From: Psychrobacillus sp. FSL H8-0483
GTDB taxonomy: Bacteria; Bacillota; Bacilli; Bacillales_A; Planococcaceae
Reading direction: 5' to 3'
Assembly (NCBI RefSeq): GCF_038637725.1
Contig: NZ_CP152052.1
Location: 2,277,501-2,341,500 of the forward strand
Length of the DNA: 64,000 nt
Positions 46,505 to 55,365 of the stretch are shown here, one piece after another. The position numbers and the translations under genes were made by a program. Every line of letters begins with the position of its first letter. Position 1 is the stretch's first letter. The notes beneath the pieces are model-generated. The model did not search any database. It saw nothing but the letters and a program-made list of their open reading frames with translations, and was not told the DNA's origin.

Positions 46505-47119
46505 ATGTTTAAAAAAATGGCTGCAGATGCATTAGGACTTTCAGATATAGGGGTTGTTGTACCAAAAGCGGACTTTGATAAAACAGAGGCAGACGATTTT
46601 GTCATGCACGAATCAGGCGAAGTTATCTATTTCCTTATCAAAACAAAATCTGATGAATATTGCTTTACGAATAAGGCTCTAATTCATGTTGATGGTCAAA
46701 ATGCAATGAGTAAAAAAAGAATGCTTAGAAGATATGACTACGCATATCATCCAATAACGAATGTGGCACTAGAGACAGCAGGCACAATCGACCTAGATGT
46801 AGAAATCAAATTCACAATCGGCGATGTTCCTCTGTCCATTGATATCCACAAAAAATTTGCAACTGATATTAAAGATCTATACAAAGTACTTCATGCTATT
46901 TCAATTGAAGGGAAAGAAAATGAGAAAAAATTTGATATCGCTCAAGCAAGCCTATCATACGCTGCTCAATCCATCGGAAGAATCTCAAGTCAAGATGTCA
47001 CACCTGCCGAATCATTCGAAGCAATTACTCGCTTCTCAACTGACTGGATGATCGAACAGAAAGACAAATACGTTAGAAAAGACTTTAGCGATTTGTTTGA
47101 TCTGTATATTAATAAGTAA
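46505..47119 (+). CDS. YvbH-like bacterial PH-domain protein
   Basis: 204 aa, the length of B. subtilis YvbH. N-terminal helix FKKMAADALGLSDIGVVV, a PH-like beta barrel about 40-125 (ESGEVIYFLIKTKSDEYCFT; KRMLRRYDYAYHPITNV), and a C-terminal YvbH-like oligomerisation region. Start chosen at ATG 46505, eight bases after GGAGG. Cytoplasmic; function unestablished in the family. Confidence 0.85.
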   Translation: MFKKMAADALGLSDIGVVVPKADFDKTEADDFVMHESGEVIYFLIKTKSDEYCFTNKALIHVDGQNAMSKKRMLRRYDYAYHPITNVALETAGTIDLDVEIKFTIGDVPLSIDIHKKFATDIKDLYKVLHAISIEGKENEKKFDIAQASLSYAAQSIGRISSQDVTPAESFEAITRFSTDWMIEQKDKYVRKDFSDLFDLYINK

Positions 47120-47195
47120 TGTAACAATAAGTGTAGGGTACTAGGTTCTCATTAAACTCCAAATTACGATGAGTTTGGTATACCACATTGAGAAA

Positions 47196-47640
47196 AGTGC
47201 ATCATGACTTTTGCCAGTTCAAGCGTGCTTTGGACGAAACATCGGCTATACTATTATTGCTTTCTTTAGAGGATCAGTACATATAATGTCCCTCTATTTT
47301 CAGTAATCTTGTGGCGGATGTTTGTCCGTCGCTCTCTTGGATTGTAAATAGGCATGGTGCTTTGCTTTGGGGAATAAAAGATTGATCCTAACTATACCGT
47401 TAAAGGCTTGCGAAGATACAATTTCGGGTGCTCTCTGCTTCTTTACTTTTCGATACTGCCTATTTTTTCTATATCTCCACTTGCCATATTGATAAGCAAA
47501 AGAAAGTACCAGTTCATTAATTGAATTAAGCATACTGTCTTCCTTATTTGAATTGTTGATTGAAGCGGAAAGCGTACACCTGTAGCGGAAATCGAAAATC
47601 AACCTGTTCATGTAAAAAATGTCATGATAAAAATACCATG
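47196..47640. repeat. Repeat copy 5: M1-M2-shortened M3
   Basis: M1 from about 47196 with partly decayed tip (AGAGGATCAGTACATA ... CCCTCT). M2 about 47367-47512 with hairpin eroded to CTTGCGAA/TTCGGGTGC. M3 shortened to about 125 bases. Open frames across it are not genes. Confidence 0.8.
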
Positions 47641-47751
47641 AACAATAGTAGCTGATTCCACTTCCCCATTAACTTAACCATCACCTTGTTGATATGATTA
47701 TGTACAAGCACAACTCCATTACCCCATCTTCTCTGCATTTATAAATCAAAC

Positions 47752-47796
47752 AAGGAAAGCACCGTTTGATCTTCTTTTAAACGGTGCTTTCCTTTT
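47752..47796. terminator. Strong terminator hairpin
   Basis: GGAAAGCACCGTTT against AAACGGTGCTTTCC then TTTTC; can serve the small minus-strand gene at 47889-48053. Confidence 0.8.
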
Positions 47797-47888
47797 CAAA
47801 ATTAAAAAAAACCATCTAAACTTGATGTGATTAAAAATAAACAAAGACTGTGTTTAAGAAACTTGTGGGTGGATAAACTTTCTATTCA

Positions 47889-48053
47889 CTAATACGTTTT
47901 TCCTGAAGCCTTTTTATTCCGTTTATACGGATTCATACTCTCCTGCTTAGGATTCAAGTTATCCATTTCAGCTACCTCAAGAGAAAATTCTTCTTTCGTT
48001 TTAGGTGCAGAACTAGCGTTTTTTCTAGTTCCATTACAATTTTCTCTGCCCAT
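47889..48053 (-). CDS. Small polar protein (54 aa), possibly sporulation-related
   Basis: ATG seven to eight bases after AAGGAGG. Sequence MGRENCNGTRKNASSAPKTK and then EFSLEVAEMDNLNPK, ending KKASGKTY. Charged, no membrane segment. The MGR...KNASS opening resembles the small YfhD-type proteins of spore formers, a weak similarity. Function unknown. Confidence 0.65.
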   Translation of the reverse strand: MGRENCNGTRKNASSAPKTKEEFSLEVAEMDNLNPKQESMNPYKRNKKASGKTY

Positions 48054-48241
48054 AATAAAGCCTCCTTCTTCACAACTTTATTCTTTACTAATATGGTTTT
48101 GTAACCCCACTTTAATTCATATCACAATTGCGAATATTATTACCTTGTATAATAAAGGAATAATTCCATGGGTCTCTCCTAAGCAGAGAAAGCAATTACC
48201 CTATATATGTACTATACTAAATGTAAAAAGGAGGCCGACTA

Positions 48242-48952
48242 ATGACCGTGAAGCATCCACGTATTTTATTAATCGATGATGAAGAAGATCTTGTGCTTTT
48301 AATGACTGCAGTTTTAAAAAAAGAAGGTTTAACACATATAGAAACAGCGTTTACATTGAAAGCAGGCTTAGAAAAATTTTTACAATGGGAGCCTGATTTA
48401 GTGCTTTTGGATATAATGCTTCCAGATGGTGAAGGCTATGATTTGTGTAAGCAAATTCGTCAAGTTTCAAATGTACCGATATTATTTATGTCCGCAAAAA
48501 CAGAAGAAATTGATAAGCTTTTAGGTCTAGCGATTGGCGGCGATGATTACATAACGAAGCCTTTTAGCCCAAAAGAAGTTGCTTATCGCATTAAGGCACA
48601 GCTAAGACGAGCGGGCTATGCAGCCGAAAAAACGAGTACTCAATCTGTGAAAGTTGGACCATTCTTATTAAATGCAGATGAGACGGAGGTACAAAAAAAC
48701 GATTGTCTTTTGGTATTAACAGCAAAAGAACTCGGTCTAATGCGCTGCTTTCTGCATAATCCAAACCAAATTATTAGTAAAGAAACACTTTTCCAAAGAG
48801 TTTGGGGAGAAGATTTCTTTGGATCTGATAATACCGTAATGGTTCATATTCGAAGATTACGCGAGAAAATGGAAGAAGATCCTTCCAATCCAGTTTTTTT
48901 AACGACGATTAAAGGACTTGGCTACAAGCTTGTCGTCAAGGAGAAGACCTGA
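48242..48952 (+). CDS. OmpR-family response regulator
   Basis: 236 aa. Receiver with IDDEED, phospho-Asp in LVLLDIMLPDGEGYD, Thr/Ser site MSAKT and Lys in YITKPFSP. C-terminal winged helix (LTAKELGLMRCFLHNPNQII...HIRRLREKME). ATG seven bases after AAGGAGG. Stop overlaps the kinase start by one base (TGATG). Because it stands opposite a Bce/Yxd-type ABC module, that operon is a possible target. Confidence 0.95.
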   Translation: MTVKHPRILLIDDEEDLVLLMTAVLKKEGLTHIETAFTLKAGLEKFLQWEPDLVLLDIMLPDGEGYDLCKQIRQVSNVPILFMSAKTEEIDKLLGLAIGGDDYITKPFSPKEVAYRIKAQLRRAGYAAEKTSTQSVKVGPFLLNADETEVQKNDCLLVLTAKELGLMRCFLHNPNQIISKETLFQRVWGEDFFGSDNTVMVHIRRLREKMEEDPSNPVFLTTIKGLGYKLVVKEKT

Positions 48953-50340
48953 TGAAATGGAAGCTAACAACGCGTTTTCTATTATCAGTTGTTGCCATTG
49001 TCGCTATTGTATCTATTGTTAATATATTGATCTTACTTAGCATTTTTATACTGCAGCAGAGAACAAACGTTTTGGAGTCTCCTGCCGCTTCTGAGGAACA
49101 ATTCACTCGAACCTTTGAACAATACGTTACTGTTGAAGATGAGAAAATCTCTGTCAGTGAAATAGGACTTGATGCATTAAAAAAGCGCAATGCCTGGATT
49201 CAGTTTTTAGATGAGTCTGGAAATGAAGTAGCGAGCTTCCTAACTCCAAAAGACCTTAAGAAACACTACACTCCCATTGATATCATCCAAATGTATAAAT
49301 ATAAAGAAGTAGATGCTGAAACGACTGTATTTATTGGTAAAAAAGGTTCGATTAGCTATTTCATCGGTATACAGGATCGATACATCGCGAAGTATGTGAT
49401 TAACTATCGTATGGACAGCGTGTTCAAAATGCTAAACGTTTTTGGTTTACTATTCTTATTATTTGATTTGTTAATTGCCATTATCATAGGATTTCTATTT
49501 AGCCAGAAATTGACCAAGCCGTTATACTTCCTTATGAATGATATTCAAAAACTAAGGCAGCGAAAATTTGAAAAGGTTTCAATTCCAAAGGGAATGTATA
49601 AAGAAGTATTTCAAAATTTAAATGAAGTATCTATAACACTTGACCAGCACGAGAAAAACCGTAAAAGGCTTGAGCAAATGCGCGAAGAATGGATTAATAA
49701 CATGTCTCATGACATGAAAACTCCGCTCGCATCCATTCAAGGATACGCTGAGTTAATGAAGGATAGCGGTTGCGAACTTTCAACAGAAGAAATGCAAGCA
49801 TATACAGCCATTATCGAAAAGAAAGCAATTTATATGAAAGAATTACTTGAAGATTTAAATTTAACTACCCGTTTACGGAATCAACAGCTAGCTCTTTACA
49901 CTCAGAAAGTCAATTTAACAACCTTCTTACGAGAAACGACCATTGATATACTAAATGATCCTTCATATAGCGAACGACATATTCACTTTGAAGCCGATTC
50001 CGAAGTGATCGAGCATATGATTGATCAACAATTAATGAAACGGGCTATTCTAAACTTTATTTACAATGCACTAGTACATAATGATTTAGATGTCGAAGTT
50101 TCTATTCGAATAAACCAAGCAGAACGGACCTATATTACGATTCAAGATAACGGGAAAGGCATTCAAAATAAGGACTTGCCGCAAGTATTTGAACGTTATT
50201 ATCGTGGTACGAACACGGATCATGTATATGGTACGGGGCTCGGTATGGCAATAGCACGTGATATCATAGCCGCACATAATGGAGAGGTTCACTTGATGAG
50301 TAAAGAAGGACAAGGTACGACAATCGAGATTCGATTATAA
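48952..50340 (+). CDS. Membrane sensor histidine kinase
   Basis: 462 aa. Transmembrane helix about 8-34, an extracellular sensor region of about 125 residues, second helix about 163-185, HAMP-like linker, then HisKA with MSHDMKTPLASIQGYAELM and HATPase with NFIYNALVHN, DNGKGI and GTGLGMAIA. Bce-type kinases lack a large extracellular domain, so this one senses something itself. Partner of the regulator just upstream. Confidence 0.94.
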   Translation: MKWKLTTRFLLSVVAIVAIVSIVNILILLSIFILQQRTNVLESPAASEEQFTRTFEQYVTVEDEKISVSEIGLDALKKRNAWIQFLDESGNEVASFLTPKDLKKHYTPIDIIQMYKYKEVDAETTVFIGKKGSISYFIGIQDRYIAKYVINYRMDSVFKMLNVFGLLFLLFDLLIAIIIGFLFSQKLTKPLYFLMNDIQKLRQRKFEKVSIPKGMYKEVFQNLNEVSITLDQHEKNRKRLEQMREEWINNMSHDMKTPLASIQGYAELMKDSGCELSTEEMQAYTAIIEKKAIYMKELLEDLNLTTRLRNQQLALYTQKVNLTTFLRETTIDILNDPSYSERHIHFEADSEVIEHMIDQQLMKRAILNFIYNALVHNDLDVEVSIRINQAERTYITIQDNGKGIQNKDLPQVFERYYRGTNTDHVYGTGLGMAIARDIIAAHNGEVHLMSKEGQGTTIEIRL

Positions 50341-50379
50341 TTTTTTGGTAATGCTTTATCCTATCTGCTCTAATTTTCA

Positions 50380-50551
50380 TGTGCTTTGCCAATTCCCGAG
50401 TACTTTGGACAAAACATCTAACTACACTATTACCGTTTGATTTAGAGGAGCTTGATGTGAATGCGTCACATCAAGCTCCTCCTTTTTCGGTAATCTAATG
50501 GGGGATTTTTGTCCGTCGCTCTCTTGGATTGTGAATGGGCATGATACATTT
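50380..50551. repeat. Repeat copy 6: complete M1 foldback
   Basis: Tip hairpin AGAGGAGCTTGATGTGA/TCACATCAAGCTCCTCC (50444-50482) around ATGCG; outer arms CTACACTATTACCG against CGGTAATC, and ACTTTGGAC against GTCCGTCGCTCTC. Confidence 0.85.
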
Positions 50552-50577
50552 GCTTTGGATAATGAGAGATGATAGAT

Positions 50578-50661
50578 GGTGGCTTACGTAAAACGTGAGC
50601 CATGGTTGTTTCTTATTCATTAAAAAAAGTCAGTCAAGAGAAATTCTCTTGGCCGACTTTC
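50578..50661. terminator. Paired terminators of convergent operons
   Basis: 50578-50611: TGGCTTACGT/ACGTGAGCCA then TTGTTTCTT, facing the kinase gene. 50624-50661, minus strand: AAAGTCGGCCAAGAGA/TCTCTTGACTGACTTT then TTTT, ending the YxeA operon. Confidence 0.7.
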
Positions 50662-50671
50662 ATTTACTTCT

Positions 50672-51034
50672 TTATTTTTTTAATTTCAACTGAGCCTTTT
50701 CCGGTATTTCTTCCAGCTTAACTTCCTGATAAGACTTTACAGTATTCTCATCATTCACAAAGAGTTGCAAGTAAGCATCTTTTCGAAGCTGTTTTGCTGC
50801 TGTGAAATCTAGTTTTTGTTTATCTCCCTTTTTATTGTATGCATCCAATGAATATTCATATTGTACAAAAATTTCTCCAGAAGATAATTTTTCTTCTGTT
50901 TTTACGCCATCTTCCGTAATTTGCACATAAAAATGGTTAGTATTTATGCGATTAAAGTTAATATTTCTTAAAGCAAACAACATACCTCCGACTAATACGA
51001 TTGTTACCACTACACCTATAATTAGTTTCTTCAT
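50672..51034 (-). CDS. yxeA: YxeA-family (DUF1093) secreted/anchored protein
   Basis: 120 aa. N-terminal hydrophobic helix (LIIGVVVTIVLVGGMLFAL) as signal or anchor, then a small OB-like domain with HFYVQITEDG and FVQYEYSLDAYNKKGDKQKL typical of YxeA. The start overlaps the permease stop (ATGA). In B. subtilis yxeA follows yxdLM, the same order as here. Function unproven; linked to antimicrobial peptide response. Confidence 0.88.
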   Translation of the reverse strand: MKKLIIGVVVTIVLVGGMLFALRNINFNRINTNHFYVQITEDGVKTEEKLSSGEIFVQYEYSLDAYNKKGDKQKLDFTAAKQLRKDAYLQLFVNDENTVKSYQEVKLEEIPEKAQLKLKK

Positions 51035-52950
51035 TGTAATCCCTCGTTTTCGTAATTTTGTTTTACTGTCCGGTTAAACGAATATACTGTCAATACATAG
51101 TACGCTCCGTAAATTGCAGTGTACGCTACCATCCAGAGAATAACTGGTTTGGTTAAGTTCATCGATAGCAATTGAGAAAATGCAATTAAAGCAACGGCAC
51201 TATGCATAATCCCCACCACTAATGGAGCCACAAAGATAGAAAACACTTGTGTTGCAATAGTTTTCAATATATCTTTTTGACTGACCCCTATTTTGTGTAA
51301 TACTTTATACTTTTCTTTATCTTCTTCTGCTTCAGTTAATATTTTGAAGTAAATAATACTACCCGTTGCAGCTAAAAATACTAATCCTAAAAAGCTACCC
51401 ACAAATAAGAGTGATCCAACAGATTCTAGACTCATTTTATAATCTTTTGGAAAGCTACTGAACATTGCACCCGCTGGCATTAAATCTTGCATTTGAGAGG
51501 AAATCTCAAGCTGATCCTTGCTCTGTTTGAATCCATAAGCGACGAGCTCCAGAGATTTACCGTCTTGTTTCAGCTGTTCAAACGTTTCTTCACTGACAAC
51601 GAGTGTTGGGCCTGAAACACCGACATTTAGCACATTGTATTGCTTGAAGCCTTTATATGTTAGCTTTTCTCTTTCATTCACAACCGTGGTCTTTCCCGTA
51701 TAGCTCGGTGAAAAACGTTCATCGTACATAGCATCTAATATAATCGTTTGCTTGCCATCTAAGCTCAATTGATCTGTACGCTGCTGTAGTTTAGCAAGTT
51801 TGTTGAATTGTTTATCTGACAAAACTGTGTACAACATCTTAATATCAGAGCCCTCTATTTCCTCGGCTACCACTGTAATTGCATGGATTTTTTCTTTGTA
51901 AACATAATTCTCTTTTTCCAGTAAACCTTCTACTTCTTTTGCCCAAGCTTCGTCTGTTGCCTGGTACATGAACGTATTTGGATCGGCTTTCTGAACGTTC
52001 GACTCTATATTGTAATAAAGCCCATACACTGCACCACCAGCAGTAATCGTTGTTGCACTTAATATCGCAATAACCGTTAACGTTTTTGCATTCCCACGTA
52101 TACGATAAAGGAGCTGCGAAACCGTCATCACATTCAATCCACGCCACAACCAGCGGACATTTTTTTTCATTCCAGCTAATAAAAAGACTGTCACGCTATG
52201 GAAGAGCAAATAGGATCCAATCATGACCGCACCAATAATTAATAAAGGGGTGAGAGCAATTCCTATTTTTCTCCATACCTCGGATGTAAATAAATCTTGT
52301 AGTGCTAGCCAGTAAGCAAAACTAATAAGACCAACTCCACCAAAGACCATTACGAAGGAGGCCTTTGGAATGCCTTCTCCTTTTTTCGACGCATGAAACA
52401 AATCAATAAGCTTAAATTTATAAATTAAGCGATAGCCTTGAAACGAAGTAATTAGAAAAATAATTAAAAAGACACTCGCGGTATTTATAGCCGCTTTAGT
52501 TGAAAACGTAAAACTTGCAAAAGTCTCGAAGCCCATTAATTGAATTAAAATCGTCAAAAATACCTTCGATAACAAAAAGCCAAGAGCAACTCCAACGATC
52601 AATGCTAATTGCCCTATTATGAAGTTTTCAATAAAAAGCATCCAACCAATTTGTTTTTTTCGAACGCCTAATAATGAGTACAGTGCAACCTCTTTTTTTC
52701 GCTTGCGCATAAAAAAGGAGTTAGAATATGCGATGAATATGGTAACAAAGAATAGTAATATGAAGGCCGCCCCGCTCATTAATGCATCTACCTTCATTGA
52801 TGTGCTCGCAAGCTCCGCCATCGTGTCATTATATTTCAACGTAACGAAGGTAAAGTAAATGACGATACAGAAAATCATCGACGCCATATATAAAAAATAC
52901 TGCGAGAAGTTACGTCGCATATTCTTTTTCGCTAAACTAAATAGTGTCAT
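51031..52950 (-). CDS. yxdM: BceB/YxdM-type ABC transporter permease
   Basis: 639 aa from MTLFSLAKKNMRRNFSQYFL, which has GGAGGTGG upstream; an in-frame Met five codons earlier lacks a good site. Ten transmembrane helices with a large extracellular domain of about 200 residues between helices 7 and 8 (QKADPNTFMYQATDEAW...), the hallmark of peptide-sensing Bce permeases. FtsX-like cores at both ends. Acts with the ATPase to sense and detoxify peptide antibiotics. Confidence 0.92.
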   Translation of the reverse strand: MTLFSLAKKNMRRNFSQYFLYMASMIFCIVIYFTFVTLKYNDTMAELASTSMKVDALMSGAAFILLFFVTIFIAYSNSFFMRKRKKEVALYSLLGVRKKQIGWMLFIENFIIGQLALIVGVALGFLLSKVFLTILIQLMGFETFASFTFSTKAAINTASVFLIIFLITSFQGYRLIYKFKLIDLFHASKKGEGIPKASFVMVFGGVGLISFAYWLALQDLFTSEVWRKIGIALTPLLIIGAVMIGSYLLFHSVTVFLLAGMKKNVRWLWRGLNVMTVSQLLYRIRGNAKTLTVIAILSATTITAGGAVYGLYYNIESNVQKADPNTFMYQATDEAWAKEVEGLLEKENYVYKEKIHAITVVAEEIEGSDIKMLYTVLSDKQFNKLAKLQQRTDQLSLDGKQTIILDAMYDERFSPSYTGKTTVVNEREKLTYKGFKQYNVLNVGVSGPTLVVSEETFEQLKQDGKSLELVAYGFKQSKDQLEISSQMQDLMPAGAMFSSFPKDYKMSLESVGSLLFVGSFLGLVFLAATGSIIYFKILTEAEEDKEKYKVLHKIGVSQKDILKTIATQVFSIFVAPLVVGIMHSAVALIAFSQLLSMNLTKPVILWMVAYTAIYGAYYVLTVYSFNRTVKQNYENEGLQ

Positions 52951-53704
52951 GCACACCACCTCCAAAAGTAGAAAGAATGTCTAATATCTCCTGAAAGAAC
53001 TGTTTTCTAGTCTTATTACCTTTGTGTATTTCGTGTGATAGCTGCCCATCGCTTATAAAGATAATTCGTCGGCAAAAGCTTGCGGCATATGCATCATGTG
53101 TAACCATCATGATTGTTGCGTCATGCTGATCATTTAAAGTGCCCAAGGTTTCTAGCAAGCCTGTGGCTGATTTCGAATCAAGCGCCCCTGTTGGTTCGTC
53201 CGCCAAAATAAGCTTAGGCTGGGCAATTAATGCTCGAGCTGCAGCTGTTCTCTGCTTTTGCCCCCCAGAAATTTGGTAAGGGTATTTAGCAAGAAGAGAC
53301 TCAATCCCAAATAATGTCGCCATTTGCTGCACACGTTGTTCAATATCCTTTGACGATGTTTTCGCAATGGCAAGCGGCAATAATATATTTTCTTTTACAG
53401 TCAACGAATCCAGTAAATGATAATCTTGAAAAATAAAGCCTAGATTATCGCGGCGAAATGTAGCCAATTCATTCTCTTTTAAGCTATCTAATTTTTGATT
53501 GTTTACTTCAATAGTTCCTTCTGAAGGTGTATCAATTGTTGCTAACATATTTAATAAGGTCGACTTTCCTGCACCGGATGGCCCCATGATACCAACAAAT
53601 TCTCCAACACTAATCTCAAATGAAATAGAGTCTAACGCAGTAAATGCATTGGACGATTTCCCGTAAACTTTGTTCACATTCGTTACTTTTAGTAATGTTT
53701 CCAT
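52937..53704 (-). CDS. yxdL: BceA/YxdL-type ABC transporter ATPase
   Basis: 255 aa. Walker A GPSGAGKSTLLNML, signature ISGGQKQRTAAARAL, Walker B LILADEPTGALD, H-loop MVTHDAYAA, as in MacB/Bce ATPases. ATG start. Its 3' end overlaps the permease start. First gene of an ATPase-permease-YxeA operon transcribed toward the two-component genes. Confidence 0.94.
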   Translation of the reverse strand: METLLKVTNVNKVYGKSSNAFTALDSISFEISVGEFVGIMGPSGAGKSTLLNMLATIDTPSEGTIEVNNQKLDSLKENELATFRRDNLGFIFQDYHLLDSLTVKENILLPLAIAKTSSKDIEQRVQQMATLFGIESLLAKYPYQISGGQKQRTAAARALIAQPKLILADEPTGALDSKSATGLLETLGTLNDQHDATIMMVTHDAYAASFCRRIIFISDGQLSHEIHKGNKTRKQFFQEILDILSTFGGGVHDTI

Positions 53705-53799
53705 TAATGTTCACCTCTTCTATAGATGTCTTGCTTGTTTATAACTATAAAAGATCATCCTTACATTGTTTTTGTGTGAACCTTACAAAATCCTTAAGA

Positions 53800-54010
53800 A
53801 AAGCGCCAGTGCCCTTTAAGTGCACCTTGTCTTTCGCCAATTCCAGCTTGCTTTGGACGAAACATTAGCTATACTGTTACCGCGGGATTTTTAGACGAGC
53901 TTGCGCAGGAGCAAGGGAAGCGGCTTGATGCTTGCCCCCTGGAAAACGTCCGCCTGCAGTCGAAATAAACGTGTTCATGGCATAAAAATTTGAATACTTT
54001 CTTATTCTTA
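53800..54010. repeat. Repeat copy 7: chimera of M1 left arm and M3 right part
   Basis: Begins like M1 (GCCCTTTAAGTGCACC ... GCTATACTGTTACCG) and switches near 53890 to the M3 sequence GACGAGCTTGCGCAGGAGC...CCGCCTGCAG...CTTATTCTT. M2 and the M1 right arm are absent, so a recombination or deletion joined them. Confidence 0.8.
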
Positions 54011-54047
54011 AAAAAAACTGCAGAAAAGTTTCCTTTTCAGCAGTTTC
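54011..54047 (-). terminator. Terminator of the VanZ-RDD gene
   Basis: Minus strand AAACTGCTGAAAAG-gaaa-CTTTTCTGCAGTTT then TTTTT. Confidence 0.85.
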
Positions 54048-54056
54048 AAGTTTCTA

Positions 54057-55223
54057 TTATTTTCTTGTCATATATACGTCTGCTACTTCATCAAAATAGA
54101 ATCGACGTTTTCCTTTGCCCAAGATAACTATTATGACATGAATGACTAATACGAAGGTAAGTCCTAACGTCAGCATAAATGCTCCTAAGCTAATAAACAC
54201 TTTAAAAGTATAATACGGTGAATCCATCTCTAAGTTTACTTTACTCAAAACAGCGAATACATTATACGCGAAATAGGTTAAGTATATTGCCGTAAATCTT
54301 TTCAACAAGCCTCGCTTCATTCGACCCTCACTCGTAATTCGGAAACGCATAAATTTAGTACCTAACGTATTGCCACTCCAAATAGAAGGAAGCACAAAAA
54401 ATACGGCAACTAGAAGAACCGATTTATATAAAAATTCGTAAATGCCATTCGTTGTAAACAGCCCCAATGTAAAGGACCAACTTACGTTGATAATGATTAT
54501 GTCGAACATAATTGCAAACAACTGTGCTAATGGACGAATCTCATCTTTTTCAGCTAATTGCTCGGCTTTCGCCTGGACACTTTTCTTAGATGGGAATAAT
54601 GACAAGAAAATCGGTGCTAAGAAGAACCCGACAAGTGCCCCCATACTGTTTAAAAGTAAGTCGTCCACATCAAAAATGCGGTATGGACAGTTGTAAATTC
54701 CATAAATGCCTGTCACTTGTGTAATCTCATAGAAAAGAGTTAGTGCAAAGCCAAAAACAAAGGCTTTTTTCCAATGACGTTTCGATTGGAAGAAATAACG
54801 CAAATACACACCAAAAGGCAGAAGCAATAAAAAGTTAAAGAGAGCTTGAAAAAATGATGGTTGCTTCAAAATAAGTGCGTAGGTTCCAGGTTGTGAAAAT
54901 ACTATACCACTGTTTTCAAATGTATTTTTTACAAACGTAAATGGTACAAGTGAATAGTGAACCGTATCCGGTGACTGCATAGAGCAAGTGTCACGTGTTT
55001 CCGGAAGCGGAAGTAGTACGAGAAATAATGCAGTTAAAAAATAAAGAATAAATGAAAAAGCAATAATCGTTGTGGAAACAGTTAAATATCCATACTTACG
55101 ATACGTGTAAAAGAGCCATGGTACAAAAAGAAAAATTGCGATAAAAACGAAATTAATACCTGCAGTTAGTATTGGCGTTGTATATGTAACCAATTCATCC
55201 ACCCCCTTTTTATATTTCCCCAT
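54057..55223 (-). CDS. VanZ-like / RDD-domain membrane protein
   Basis: 388 aa. N-terminal VanZ-like half (about 1-205) with helices and the motif NFLLLLPFGVYL...FVFGFALTLFYEITQ..DVDDLLLNSMGALVGF. C-terminal RDD-type half (about 230-388: QLFAIMFDIIIINVSW, LGTKFMRFRI). Both are multi-helix membrane domains; VanZ is tied to low-level teicoplanin resistance in enterococci. Role here unknown, though its place next to antibiotic-response genes is suggestive. Confidence 0.88.
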   Translation of the reverse strand: MGKYKKGVDELVTYTTPILTAGINFVFIAIFLFVPWLFYTYRKYGYLTVSTTIIAFSFILYFLTALFLVLLPLPETRDTCSMQSPDTVHYSLVPFTFVKNTFENSGIVFSQPGTYALILKQPSFFQALFNFLLLLPFGVYLRYFFQSKRHWKKAFVFGFALTLFYEITQVTGIYGIYNCPYRIFDVDDLLLNSMGALVGFFLAPIFLSLFPSKKSVQAKAEQLAEKDEIRPLAQLFAIMFDIIIINVSWSFTLGLFTTNGIYEFLYKSVLLVAVFFVLPSIWSGNTLGTKFMRFRITSEGRMKRGLLKRFTAIYLTYFAYNVFAVLSKVNLEMDSPYYTFKVFISLGAFMLTLGLTFVLVIHVIIVILGKGKRRFYFDEVADVYMTRK

Positions 55224-55365
55224 TTTACAATGATAAACACGAAAATTCCCATGTAGTTGGGATATTTAAGGTTTTTGTAAGGTTGGCATTAATATCTTGT
55301 AAGGTTTATCAATCAAACTAATCCTTATACAAATATTAATACTTTCTTAAAGGAGAAAATACAAA

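Noticed and set aside
47300-47611. 103-codon minus-strand frame
   Set aside because: Falls inside repeat copy 5 (M1-M2); no ribosome site, no family resemblance.
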